Origin: Phoronis australis
Lineage: Eukaryota; Phoronida; Phoronidae
Length of the DNA stretch: 64,000 nt
Direction of reading: 5' to 3'
NCBI GenBank assembly: GCA_002633005.1
Contig: NMRA01000026.1
Coordinates: 1,570,710-1,634,709, forward strand
Positions within the stretch are counted from its first letter, which is position 1. Each line of letters begins with the position of its first letter. A program made the translations under genes and the position numbers. The notes under the pieces were generated by a model. The model was not told the DNA's origin. It ran no database searches and worked only from the letters and a program-made list of their open reading frames with translations. Shown here piece after piece: positions 34,901 to 49,900 of this stretch.

Positions 34901-37900
34901 CATTTTCTCTATTTTCATTTGACTCAAATGAATATACTCTTTATATTATAGAAGTCGGTTATATTCCAGAGTGTTTTCAACATGGCATGACTAACCAAAC
35001 TCTGGGTTTTATTACCACCCCTCTCCGACTCGTGTCTCTGCCAAACGCATGGCGCAAAACTTTCAACCAATCAGCAACTGTGTCACGCATCTTGTTATTT
35101 TCATTTGGTGTGAAGCTATTTTGAGCATATGCATTAGAGCGTAATCTCGCGATATCCATCATTAATCAGTGAGTGAATTGTGAAATTTGAGGCATATTGC
35201 TTGGATCTGATGGTTCCATTTGTATTTAGTGGCTGTATCTTCTTTAAACGAACATTAAGCTAAACATAGATACTTGTATTTTAGGTATTTGAAAAGTAGT
35301 TTTAACTGTCCGTTAATTTTAATCAGTAAGAGCTCATTTGCTGGTTGGCCTTATTGGATCACCCTGGTATACCTTCAGTTTATTGTAGTATCATACGAGC
35401 TGCTGATTAAAGGTGCCTGTGTTTAAACTTGCACATTTCCATTAAATTTGACTTTAAATTTGGCTAATTCTGAAGATTGGACATGGAATAGAACATATTT
35501 AAAAACAATGAAAATGGTCGTCCATTAGCTGATTAGGGGTGATACTGAAAATATTTCAGGTCATGCAAGCTATTTTTACTTTTTTACCCTAAAATGTGAA
35601 GTTATGAGACACCGGGTGGTGAATTTTGAACTGCCTTTATAAATTTTCATGCTGTAAACAGTACCTTTAAACAGATGTCCATAATGAATCATTGCATAGA
35701 AATGTTTTATTATAGTGACACCAACTCTAACTTAAAACAACCTTCCTGATTTCATGTCATTTATTGTTTTAGCAACGTGTCCTGACAGATGCCAAGAATA
35801 GTACCAAGTTTGGGAATTTTACTGGCGATGGCTACACAAGGTGAGATTTGTGTATCAGGTTTGATTCCAGGGGGTGCAGAACTTCCTCTGCTTGGTCACT
35901 TTTACATTGCTGTAATCGAGGAATTTCAGGCACCCGTCAAGTGTATCACTTGTCGGCCCCCTGTGGTCAAAATCCTCGTTTTGGTGCATTTCGCAGTATT
36001 TGTGCTGTGGGCATATATCATAATTTTAAAAGTTACATCACAATGATAAAAATGAAGTTTTCTTGTAACTAATAAATCAAATTTATGGGTCATTCAATAT
36101 GTAATGTTTCTGGTGAGTTTTAACATATCTGTGCAAAAAAATGTTGCATTGTGGTGGTGATATCTTGTCTTATTAAATTATCTGTAACATCATTTAAATT
36201 AATCAATAAAAACACATTTACAGCATAACTTGCTTGTATTTAAATACAAAAATAAGAAAATTCAAAGAAAGCAATTAATAAGTAATTTGTAAGTTTTATT
36301 TTAATTAGACAAAATAACTAACTTTTGTCACGTTCACAACTGATGGCGGGGCAAAAGTTTAATTTTGGAAAAAGCAGAATTGGTGATTTTCAGTTTAAAT
36401 TCCTTTCCTCTGACTATTTCAAATTAGTACTTCTTAATTAACAAATTTTATCGAAGCATAAAGCAAAATAACATGTTTTGCTTTGGCAATGTTTTGTTGC
36501 AGACATGACAAAAAGGCAGCCATATGACGAGGAGTTAAACATTTCAATTCAAATTTTTACAGGCAATGATCCAAAGTAGTTTTTCAAATATACTTTGAAG
36601 GTCTGTTGTTTCCTTTATTATATGTCTTTTGTTTTTCAAACCATTTACTAATTGGATTTGAATTTTACTCAAGGGAACTACATGAAAGTGCAGTAGTCAA
36701 ACCATTGTATTGCATATAATTAACAAAAGTCTATCAATAATGTATTTTCTCAGTTGTGAAAACCTCTGATGATCAATTCAAAAATACAGCTTTTCCAGTA
36801 TCAGGCCATCTGATAAAATTTCACAGAGGTTTAGAAAGTCAAAAGTACAAGGTTTGCCACAAAACAAATATAGTGAAATGCACCAGCTGTGTTTACAAAT
36901 TTGTGGGATTTTCTTTATTGTTTTCACGTGATGGCTAAAAATCACTGGGCTATTCATGTACTAGTTGCCATGTTGGGTCGGCTTCCCACAATCCATTGCA
37001 TCCATTATTATAGTCACACTAACATTTTATTCAAAATTGGTAAACATTGATTTTTGTTCCTGCTGTGTTCTTTTTGTAGCTTGTCCATTATCTATGCCAC
37101 CTTTGCTGTATGTAACTGGATAGCTCCACCTGTTGTTAGTATTTGTGGGCCGAGAATCACAATGATAATTGGTGGAATTCCTTACGGGTAAGATTGAGTT
37201 AATTTCTTCTTTTCCAAGTTTGCCTTCCATGTTTATACATGCCTTATTGATCAATGATATTTATTCAAGATACTTCAAAAAAATCTGGATTTCGAGATTC
37301 AGTTTGTTTGCCTTTTGAACATAGGGCCTATTTATGACTAGTTGGGCCCAGTATTGTCTTGAGAATCTACACAAACTATTATTATGTTACTTTGACTGCA
37401 GCGTCTGGTTTGGGAGCAAATTTTATGTTTCATATATTGAGAAAAATAAATGAAAATCTTCAAATATGAAATGACTACAAGCTAATTATTATGGCTGCAT
37501 GTTGCCTTGTTTAGCTGCAAAACAGTTGCAAAATGCAGCTTTAATTATTGCTAACACTCCGGTACTTCTTAACAATAGTAGAAATAAGTGAAGACAATGC
37601 CTTTGTTGCTACTTGTACAATGAAATTTATTACAAAAAAGTGGAATAACGCTTTACTGAAAGGATTAGGATGTATGTAAAGAGAAAGACATCAATTTGTA
37701 AATTATTTTTTTTTGTCATTTTAAACAAGGTGTAATCATATTAATTTTTTCGTTTCATACATGCAGTCTTTGTTATATACTAAGTTGTTATTGTGTTGAA
37801 GGTTGTTCATCGCCTCATTCCTATGGCCGATGACGTGGTCATTGTATCTTGGCTCTGTGTTGGTCGGTTTTGGTGCTGCTGGTAAGACAGTGAATAACTG

Positions 37901-40900
37901 CTCGTTACAAAGAAACAAAGCAAAAACATCCACAGTCGAACGTGTATTTAGGCTAATAATGTTTATAAACTTGCCTAACATACAATGTGTATTTCTGGTG
38001 CTGCCATGAGTAGTAACTAGTTGTTTTAGGTGTTGAGGTAATCTCAGAATAGTAAGGAAGCTTTAGATTTTTTATGCAATAGTGGAACATATTGAGAACT
38101 ATTCCCATCAACCTTGTGGAGAACAGTACTAAAATCACAGCTTCTTTTGAATACAATCAATCATTTCTGTAAATGATGCTAGCCAAACCTTAGACATTTT
38201 AATGGGGTTGTGCCTAACCATAAGAGACCTTTTAATGACTTGGTATAACCAGGCCTCTCATTTCTGAAGTGGTGACCTCCATGTGTGTTGATGCATCAAA
38301 TTTGGCATGAGAAGGCCTAGCAGCTGCTATCTTGCTGTTGTCCAAAGGTCAACATTTCACTTGTGTACAAAGTCTGCACTTCCAGAATGCATTAAATTGC
38401 TCACTTCAACCTCCTGACTGGACTTTAAAACCAGGCCAGAATTGATTGCTTATAACATATCAAAACTCCCATAAATACATTGAAGGGAAGTCCTAAAGAC
38501 ATTTCAAGAGTGTTTTGGGGTTTCATAATCTCTGACTGACTGATGGCTCTGCTGATTATAATCAAAGGAGTACAGTAACTTGTATGAAGCCTTTTTCCTT
38601 GTTGTTTCTTGTGTTTTCATTTGAAAGTATTACTTTGGCATTTGCTATTGATTTTGAGATGCTTTTTATGATTTGCTTGCCAAAATATATTAATGACTGC
38701 ATTTTATATTTTTTGTTGTTATCTTTCTCTCAAAAGTATTTTGGTGACTGAAAGCTATAGTTAAAGACATTTCAAGTAACATGAAGGTTTTATTAATGAA
38801 TGTGAAGTCATGCTACGATGCATTTCAAAATCATCTTGTGTGGACTTTTAATACTCCTGACAAGTTCTAGCTGACTAATTATAGTGATGATTGATCAGAT
38901 ACTGGTACCACCATTAGTTGCCAATAGAAACCCATCCTGTTGGGCATCGTCTTTGTACTTTGCCTATAGATAGTACAAGAACGGCTGTCGTCAAGAAGCC
39001 GGCTATCAGGATTACTCATCTAAGGTTCTTTTTTGTGGAGCATTAGTGAGGGCTTCCCAATTATAACATTGGGTAAATAAATTCATATAACGTGGACTAA
39101 AACTGGTGGTTTTTAAAACTCTTTGGCTTCTGAAATTAAACTCCTTGTGAGGAGTTAGGTTGCAATCATTTTTTAGCTGAAGAAATACAATAAAAATAGC
39201 CAAAAATGAATGTGTTAGATTTCAGGTTTTCTGTTACCCATTGAAAGGAAACAGTTAAGGAGAAAAATAATTTTGCTGAAATTAGATTTAGCGAGGAATT
39301 GAGTCCGCTATTTATGCTGTTACAGCCAAACGCTCTTCTGCTCAGCCAAATCCCCCGTGTTAAATAGCAGTGAATTTTAAGCGTATTTGAATGGCAAAGG
39401 CATTGGTCTTTATTTCAGCAAAATGTCTAACAGGCAACAGTGTGAATTTGGTGATTTTTATTAAAATCGCAAAAATAGCAAATTTTGTTTGTTTACCTCT
39501 CGTCAAAACTAATAATACAAGAAATTTACCCCCATTTAACAACAGTCTCAAAATTGCATTTTTCGGGGCTGTGCGAAAACAATAATCGGGGCTGTGCGAA
39601 AACAATAATGTCGCTTTGATGAAAGAAGTTCCAGTGGTCTTAGTTACTCTTTGGACCTAGGTAACATGACCTTGACACAACAAACAACAAAAATGCATTG
39701 AGGAATTGGTCATCTGATCAGTAAATCTTGCATAACTTGTAAACAAACTAAAAACAGAGCCCTAAGCAAAGCTAGGTGCGCCCTATTGCTTACTTCACTA
39801 GACGCACGCTACAACACAAGCTGTGGTCAAGCCACCAGCACAGGTGGTACATAATTGGCCTGCCAGACCTGATGCTGGACAAAACATTGTGGCAATACTT
39901 AACAGTGGATTAGAGTGATATCTGGAGTAGCCTTGATTTAAAAACTACTGTCATCTGGAGTTTTTTGTAATGATCCAGATTTCACTACTCCTGTTGCCTT
40001 TTGTAAACTCAAAACCAAAACTCGATGTATATGTTAACTCTTAATTACACAAAAATAGAACATGCGCACTGTTTAGCACTGTTTAGCTATGGAGCTTTCT
40101 CTTCTCTTCAGCCCCTTGCCACATGAATTGTGCCTTCAAAATATTATAGACAGAATGCTAGATAATGGCATGTTTTGGCAAGCCAATCTAAAAAATGACC
40201 GATTGAAAGCTTTATTTTCAAATGATAACCAAAAATTAATAATTATATAGATATAGTTCAACCCACTTGATTACGTACTGTTTGCAGTGCTGTTGTGGGC
40301 ACATTTCAATGCTCTGTGTTGCTATTATTTCATTTTTTAACAGTTGACCCTCCGCTTTAATTGCTTTCAAATGTTTTTAGTAATTTGGACTGCTCAAGGA
40401 AGTTTTCTGACACTCAACTCGGACGAACAAACTGTGTCTCGAAACAGTGGCTTGTTCTGGGCATTATTCCAGTGTAGGCAAGTATCAGTGGTGGACAAAG
40501 AGGCCATGACCTAGACATATTTCTTTTCTTCTTCCACAACAATTTTGTGACAGTTGCACGAGGCTATTAACAACATGCATTTTCTCTACTTATTAAAAAG
40601 GCTCTGTGATATGCCTACCTTACAACATGATGTTGTTCAAACTAATTAATACCCATATAGAGCCTGATTGGTGTGGGTAGCTCATTTAGAATGCATCCAT
40701 GTATATACTTATGAGCCTGTATTCATCTATATTGGTTTCATACTCTTAAAGGAGATTTCGTTCATGTTTAGTTGTCGGTGTTTAATTTTTAACTGACACT
40801 CTTTGGAGTTAAGAAAGATTACCATACCTTTCTAATCTTGAATTGTTATAGAATTGGCTGGCAACTCAACTCACTTACAGTGCATACATGTGCCTTTTTA

Positions 40901-43900
40901 TGCGTCCACTGTATATGTGGACGCATTATGCCGTCATCTCTGTTGGTCCATCTGGCATCCATCCGGCGTCTGCTGCTCTATCTCCAAAACCCTTTGACAT
41001 ATGTTCATGAAATTTTGTACGTGTTCCTTTCACGTATGGGATGGTAAGAGCAAACTTTCAGACAGATCCGACTACCTGTGTGCCCCCTAGTGGCAATTTT
41101 AGTTTTTTACGTTTACTTCTGTATCTTCAAAGGTCCTCACCATATTTTCATAAAATGTGGCGTATCATCATCTATTAGTGAGTTGACGCTATCCTCCTGT
41201 TTTCGGATGGATTCGACGTAGTTTGCATCACGTAGTGGCCATTTTTACTATTTTTAGTCTGTCTTTTAGCGTCCACCCCTCTATCAACCAAAAGCGCTCT
41301 AAGGATGATTTTGAAAATTGGCATGTATGTTGTTATTATGAAGAGAACGGCTCATGGTGATTTTTCGATGACTTCGACTACTGTGGCACCTCCTAGTGGC
41401 ATTTTTTTGTGTGTTGCTCTTGTTTAATTTTTAGTTTTAGAGTTAGTCAACCCCAATAAACTGAAGTGTTTTCTTGAGGTTGCTGGTGGTTTTGATGTTT
41501 TTGTTGATATTGGAATGGAGCCCAGTCACTATAAGGAATATTATGTGGATGATTTTAAGAGCTGAAGTGGCTTAGTTTATTTTTCATTTTTAGCAGCTAA
41601 ATACTGCAGTTTTAACTGAGGAACTACAGTAAAATAAGCGTAAGTTGGATCCAACTGCGACATTTTACCCTAGTAAGGTAAAATGAGACATATCTGAAAG
41701 GCAGCGTGTATGGACTAGAATAACTGTACTGTGGAACTATGTCCGAGTTAAGTGACTTACTGTTGTGATCCAACACTTTATTTGCATCAATATATCTACG
41801 TTGTAGTGACAATTGTTCGGCATTGTATTTTCATTTTAAAAGTACTGTTTTTATCTTGGGTGGCGCCTTGACCAGATGTAAAATTGACACTAACCTTTCC
41901 CTCCATCTTGTTTTCAGCTTTTTATTTGGGAACCTATTTGTCTACTTCCAACTGCAAGGTGTTACCGTCATATCTGACACATTGCGATTCACACTATACG
42001 CAGTGCTTGCTGTAGCGTGTGGTTTGGGTATACTAACACTTCTCATTCTACGGCGACCACCTGTAAATAATGAGCTTGGAGACATTATTGTCAATGAGCA
42101 GTAAGTGTTACTCTTTCCTTGGTCAATGAAATGTATTATTACATGGCCATTGATACTTCTGTCCTCTGATTAGCAAAATCACGACACAGTAACTTCTGAT
42201 CTATTGACCAATGTGGCCTTGGCATATCACTTTTCAATCGGCTGCCTGGACGTCAGGTACCACTGTTCTTGGTCTGACCAATCAACTATAAACCATGACC
42301 ACAAACCAAGCAAACAATGTCACTACATCAAAGCATGCAAAGTAATGTTAATAAGAGACAAAAAATTAGGTTAAAGAAGAATCAGTGGTTGTGCAATTAA
42401 ACAAATATGGAGCGATCCCTTGGGTGTATCAGGCCATGTGTATTTAACCCTCGGTTAATACTGTTCTCCTTTGGTCCTCATAAACTTTTTGATATCGCCC
42501 TCGTGATTGTTCCATATTTGTAAAATCGTGCATTCATTCAAAAAGCTTTCAGCTTGAACAAATTTTTCATTAAGGCTAACTTGTGAATTTGAAAGCCACT
42601 GACATAAGCATTTTATCACGAAGGGAATAACAGTTGCTAAAAGCTCCATCTTCAGTGGAAAAATGTTGTTTTGGGATGGACCCTTTGTTTGATTTTTGAA
42701 TGTGGGGAGTTGACTGCTTCAAGTTCAAGGCGAAAATTCACCTAGTACGTTATCTTGATTTATTTGAGTCCATAGTTTGCATCTGCTTTCTCAAGTCTTC
42801 ATTTGGGGATTTTTGGTGGTTTATGTAAAATTGTGATTTTTATGGAACATGTAGGATTTATTGTTTGGAACCAATTACCTATATCTGGGACAATAAAATC
42901 AGAATCATGTTATCTACTCTTTATGAATGACCACAAAGGTCACAAAAGACACAAATGCTCAAATATTAATTCCATATTTGCTATTTTGCAGACGTGGTAG
43001 AATATGTTCCAGTGCAGTTGATGCCTTCAGTAAGTATTGGTTCCCTGAGTCATCTACAGTCCAATGCTCTGGTAATGGTTACTTCCGTGTAATACAGTTG
43101 ACCCAGCTGGAACACCAGGTATTTTTGAAACTTCAAATTATTTCTCGAAGATGTTTCATATCTGCGCCTGTATGAACTTCAGTCATAACTGCAAGTCATG
43201 TGACTCTCAAAATGGAGAAAGTTGTCAAAAGCGCAGCTCCTGCTGCTGCTCTAGCCAGCCAGCTAGTTGTATGAAGACTGTCATGAAAGTACAGCTAGGA
43301 ATCACTGTGTGTTAAGTTCCAACAGACCTCAAATTTTCCCACTGCTCGTCACCTTGTCGTGAAACATGTAGAGCTAACAACCAGCAGTGGTGCATTCAAA
43401 ATCTCTGAGCCTGTTGCAGCTGTTTAAGTGAACAACATTCCAATAAATAATATTTTGTTGCATAATTCTCTGCCTTTTGTAACAAAGAAAAGTCTATCAT
43501 CATTTTGGAAACAGCTCATACATATATATATATATATGACACGCGCACGCACCATTTCCTAAATTTTTTGCAGGGGATGTTGGCAACTTCGTAGCAACAA
43601 AATTTATTGTGAAATTCAGATTGCTGGTACTAAAATTCTTAAAACTTGTAACGAATTGAAACCAGTTCTGATAATTTGTTGTGACTTGTTTGCAACCTCG
43701 TGAAAGTTACAGTTGATTGAAGAATCGGCGAAAAAAGAAACTGACCAATAGGTGATGCTATATTTCATAGCGCTGCAAGCTGACGCATCAAATCACTTCA
43801 CAACTTTAGGAGCAGAATAATGGTGGAATGCCAATTTTTCTTACGCCGGTAAATAATTTAGTTTACTCGAGAAAGTATGTAGTTCTTAATGACAATAATT

Positions 43901-46900
43901 TTTGTCAGATTTTATTTGGCCAGTTTTTTTTACCTGCCATTGGAGCAAAGCTGCATATTTAGTATACAGCTTTGCACCAAGGCTACTGCTGCTACAGCTC
44001 CTGTTGCTGGGTGTGACCTTTGACACCTGCTGGGTGTGACCTTTGACACCTGCTACTAGGCTAAGTTTGTAATTTCACTGTTTCTTGACCAAATCTCTTT
44101 GGTGTTAAGATTGAACTTCAAACGTGCAGATATGAAACAGCTACGAGTGATAGCTTGAAGCTAAGAAAATACCCAAGCTGTTCCAATTCTGAATGAAGCT
44201 GATGCCACACTATTTCTTACTCTCCAATATGCTGGAAATACTGTGGAAAGCTAACTCTTGGCACTTTGGGCAATCAACAACTCTGAGATATTTTTGATGC
44301 TGTGAATGGAAGTTATTTTGTTGTATTGCCTTATAAAATAAATTTCCTTAATTTATTCTAGGTTTTACACATTTTTTGTGCAAGTATTTGTTTGTTGAAG
44401 TGAGCAGAAACTCTACAGTACTCTTTACCTTTGAGTTCATCGCAGAATTTTGTGATTTAAGTCAACATTTTTTAAACAAAATATACGGTTTTTCATAGAA
44501 CTCATTCGTTGTCTAGCAAGGGACGATGAGAAACAATTTTAACGAAGATCTATTTCTGCCATTCCAAGTTTGAAGCCAGCTTGTTTGAGTATTCTGCTTT
44601 CTGCTGTAAATTGACTGCTAAGTACTTGTTACTGCAGATGTAGAAAATTGAAATGTGATGATATGTATGATTACGTGACTTACTTTCATTTTAGAAAAGT
44701 CCATTGATTTGCTCAGGACCAAGAATATGTTACTGCTGTCTGTAACATTTTTATACACAGGTAACCCCTTTCATTGCATTTAATCAGAATGTGTTAACGC
44801 ATTGCATGTATTGTAAAGTAACAGAACCTATCACATCTGAATACATTTGTTTTTTGTTAATTTGCTGCTCTTAAATGTTCTCCAAATTTTGCTGTTGTTT
44901 GTTAAAATTATATCACGGTGGTATTATTTTACTCACAAAAATCTCATGAAAATATTATTTGCTCGGAAGCATGAACCAAAAACTTATTATTTGATATTAA
45001 CTTTGAGATGGTAGTAGTTATTGCATGCTGCTCACGTGCCACTAATTTGGCTGTGAATGTGGCTATAGTTTGTAACTGTGTCACTGTCTCATATGAGTCA
45101 AATAATTTACTTAAGACCTGCAGATTGATTTAAAAATGTCACCAGTTTGAGTTGTCATAAACAACTGCAAGATTAGTAAACATCAACACTTTGTGTGCAG
45201 TATTTTCTGAAACTTGAGTGCAGAAAGTGTCACTGATTGACACACACGCACATAAGCACGCACACACACGCACGCACACGCACACACACGCACACACACG
45301 CACACATACACATATACACACTGGTAGCTTGGTTAACTCAGTATTATGGAGATCTTGTGTTCAACTTCTTGTTAATTATTTTGTTAATTTTCAGGTTTTG
45401 AGTTGAATTTCTTTGGAGGTGTTTACAGTACATGTGTCGGGAATACAATCAACTTTGGTGACGAGGCTAATTCTTTGATTGGTCTATGTGGCATTTTCAT
45501 AGGTGCTGGAGAGGTCATAGGTAGGTCAGAAGGTTAAATAAGTGTCTTAAGAGATTGATCGCTAGTGTGAATGATTCTTACCAGTTGGTGTTACATCAGG
45601 CATTTACTACAGTGCCAGAACTTTTATGACCGGCTTCTTTTGTTTAGGAATTAGGGAACTGAGATAGGTGTCTGTGTTAAGTAGTGTCTATGGAAATATT
45701 CTTTGCCACCCATTTTAGTCGCTGTGCATTATAAAAACTAAATTTGTCATTGAAAATTGAACTTTTTCGTTGTCTGAATGGCAAAATTCAGTTAACTTCC
45801 ACAGGAAACATAATGCGTGACTTAGCTATGACAAACCTTAAGCTAATTCTAAGATAAAACTTCAAGTTGTCCTATTAAAATCCATTCCAAGAAAGTGATC
45901 ATAATTTTAACATAAGTTTTTTACTTAATAGTTTTGTCTTAAGTTTTACTAACTTACCAGATGTGGAAGTTTCAAAGTTTGGAAGTTGACACAAATCTTA
46001 GACTTCAGTCAGTTTCTTAGAATGGGCCTCTATTGTGCAACAGTCTTGAGCAACACAGTGACACTTGACTTATGTGCCTCATCCCTTATCAGAGTGATTC
46101 TAATGCACCCTAAGGACTGCAGTAAAATTTGAAAAGTGTAAGGGCATCATGTAACTTGTAACGTTTGGCATACTGTGACAGTTCACAATTTGGCATACTG
46201 TGACAGTTCACAGTTTGGCATACTGTGACAGTTCACAGTTTGGCATACTGTGACAGTTCACAGTTTGGCATACTGTCAGTGACAGTTCACAGTTTGGCAT
46301 ACTGTGACAGTTCACAGTTTGGCATACTGTGACAGTTCACAGTTTGGCAAACTGTGACAGTTCACAGTTTGGCATACTGTGACAGTTCACAGTTTGGCAT
46401 ACTGTGACAGTTCACAGTTTGGCATACTGTGACAGTTCACAGTTTGGCATACTGTGACAGTTCACAGTTTGGCATACTGTGACAGTTCACAGTTTGGCAT
46501 ACTGTGACAGTTCACAATTTCAGTTGGGGTCGCAAATCTTGTTTTATGTAACAAATGTTGAAATTTGCAGAATTGGTATTACTCAGTGTAACATTTAGTC
46601 CGTATGTCTTATGTTGATGTTCAGCTCAGTCTGACATGTCCTGTTCACAGGTGGCGCTTTGTTTGGACTGGCTGGCAACAAAACAAACAAGCATGGACGT
46701 GATCCAATTACATTACTAGGCTACTTTACGCACATAGTGGCTTTCTATCTCATCTTTATCAACATCCCAACTTATGCGCCAATACAAAAAACTGACCAAT
46801 TGGTGGATAACTGGATAGTCCCAAAGTAAGCTCATAAATTGATAATAATAATTTATAGTATAATTCGAAACAGTGTAATCATCTCCATTCTTTGGCTATT

Positions 46901-49900
46901 GGTGTATAATTTTTTCTTTATCTGGGATAAAGTTACCCAATGTCAAGTCCTGGTGATTGATTTCAAACCCTTGTTTAACACATATTTTGTATTTTTGAAT
47001 ACAACTTGTTGTTTGATATCTACCAAGTTTCATGTTTCAACCCCATGTTTCTCACCTGTTACTGGACAAACAAGATATTTACCCTCCGTTACAAATCTGG
47101 ATACAAGTTTTGCACATGTAAACTAAATGCAAACAAAGTATAAATTATAACTTCCAAAACTTACTGTAATGTAATGTAGTTTTCCCAACATTGCTGACCT
47201 CTGTGCCTGGCTCCATCTACTGGAGATTGATGACTGACTGGTGCAAGGCCGTGCACCATGAGTCAGACAATGTAAATCTAACTCCTGCGTGTCGCCCAAA
47301 CACCCCGGTTAAATCGTGAACTCTCTACGTCCACCCCCCTGACATCCTTTGTTTCGGAATGAGTGTCCCATGTCATTAAGACAGTTGAGCATTGTCGAGA
47401 TTGTACCAGTGATACGAGCCCTGTAGTGTTGTGCCATGTGCTTTGTGAGTGGTTGTTCCATCTCAACAATGTAAGAGTCTTCACACTTATCACCGTCACT
47501 CAAAATGTGATACACCACTCCACTTACATTATCGTGCTTGGCTTGTCCTTGGAATCACTAAAGTACTTCTGAATGTGTCAACAGGCATGTGTGTTCTAAT
47601 AAATTCTGCGTAGATCCTCAGTGAGATTTTTAATGTATGGGGTAGCAGCATTCTGGTGGAAAATGTTTGTGAGGCTCTGTAAATAGTCCAGTCAGGGTAT
47701 CTACCATTATTTCGATTACCTTTGAAATGTTTTTTCACCCCACTGACTGCCTCGGCAATGGTGCAAATAGTCTCAACGCAATGGAGTCCCTCTTTGAATA
47801 GACACCTAGTTGTCAGATTTACGTTGTCTCACTCATGGGCCAGGTCTCTGCACCTGTTGTGTGAACACTGGCAGAGGGCGATGCAATTGCCAAGGAAACC
47901 AGTCAGTCATTACTCTCCAGTATAAGAAGCCAGATGGCTATGCAACATTGGGAAAATTATATTACAGTAAGTTCCATAAATAATTATTTATAATTTTTCG
48001 TGTCTAGTAATTCACCTGAATGAATGATAATGTCCATCATCAGTAAACATGGTTTGATTTGACTGGAACATAGTCAAGACGTTCCCCTAAGATGTATCAT
48101 TGCAATTAGACAATATACAACTACTGTTATCAGTGTTAGACATATATGACCATGGAGACAGTGCAGATTTATGAGATAAGAAGGTTATTATTCAATGGAA
48201 GTCAACTTGTGTGATACCTAGTTAGAGTAGCCATGTGATAAACACTTGTGGTGTCACAGATGTTTGTTTGTGTTAAGGCTCTTTAGGACACTAGTGGCAA
48301 GTCTGTGTGTTCAGCCAAATATCTAGAAAAGCACAGAATTGAACTGGAGAAAAGTGTTTACTTTCTAAAAGCAGAAAGCATGTAAAGGTTGATTTGTGGT
48401 TTCATACCAATCTACTGTTGATTGGATGATGTGAACATGTCTTCTTTGTAAAATTTATCAAAATGAAGAGGCATAATTATAACAGAACAACGTATGAATA
48501 ACATGACCAAATGTCATTTGAAATAAACGTTCAAAAGAATTGTTATCTAAGTTTATCATTTCATTATAGTTTGATCCAACTTGTCTTTTTTCAATAAAGT
48601 CATTCAAGTCCTCATGTACATGTGAATCAATATATAAATAGTTAATGCAGAGCAGTGTAGAAAGTATTGGAAAGTTTCATATGAATCAAGTCAGCCATTT
48701 TTGAGGTGTGATGTTTCAAAGCTTGTCCAAGGGTCCTGTGTAACCGCTGAAATTTCTGCATGATCTAATCATCTCAGGGGCATATCTTGGCTGTGGTTGG
48801 TTTATGGTAATCTGATACAATGTCAGTTTTGGATTGTTACTTTCCAGCAAGTACCTAGCCATTGCCTGTGCTTTCATGTTGGGATTTGGTGATGCAAGCT
48901 TTAACACACAAGTAAGTTCATTTTAACTGCATTCAAATTAAATTTTCACAATTCATAATTTAGTGATAGACAAAGTTGTTAGCATTACCATTAACACGAT
49001 GCTGTGCTTTATCTCTGTTAAAATGACAAGTTGCCATTAATGTTGATAGCTTTAAAGTATATTTTATTTCAGTAAAAATGGTAATTTTCAACTGTTTTCC
49101 TGTTGTGCCAATAAAGATTAGTGTTTACCTTTCCATTTTTGTTATTATCAAAGAAATTATAGATTCACTTAAGGAATTTTTGATAATCACTTTGCAACCT
49201 CATGTTGAGTATTGTATTCTTCAATGCAGATATACTCCCTACTTGGCTATATGTATGCAGATGATAGTGCGCCTGCCTTTGCAATTTTCAAGTGTACACA
49301 GGTAAGCCTAATTGTAGATAGATGAGACCAGAGACCGTGATGTGTACTCTAAAATCATTTATCCTAAACGCGTGATAGTATGTCCATGAAATACGGGTCG
49401 TATTGTGAGGTTTGATATGGAAGAACTACTTTTCCGTATTCAACGCATGTTGAATACGGATGCCTTCTTTCTCGCCAAAATTCCCTGCTGAGCACACAAT
49501 ACACTACAATTAGTAGAAACATTATTGTATATATAGCATCAATTTGGGTTCAGCTTCGTGCGCAATATTTTCAAATTCCGATACTATAATATGCGTTCTC
49601 AAGACTAAACAAAAAGTGAAATAAAAATATTGTTGACAATTTTTCTAAGTATACCGTGAAATTTTGCACCTGAGCAGAACACTTAAATTACAAAAAGTCT
49701 ATGTATTTGGGATTAAGAAAGCAATATACATTACCAATGCATGCCTCCTTTTGATCACCTATTGCACTACACCAGTTGAGGTTCTTTACGGTCAAATATG
49801 AGTCAATTTTTAAATTCGTTCTCAAAACAATCAAAATACGTCGAGCCGAAAAAAAGTGCAACTGTATTTTTGTCAATTTTATGATAACACTGACGAAAAA

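Noticed and set aside
35850-35875. Sequence resembling a tRNA B-box (GGTTTGATTCC)
   Set aside because: No matching A-box or cloverleaf stems could be placed around it.
35789-36072. 85-codon frame starting in MFSD11 exon 2
   Set aside because: It reads in the wrong frame and through the donor into intron 2.
45139-45406. Cys/Val- and His/Thr-rich frames
   Set aside because: Translation of the CA/CACACG microsatellite.
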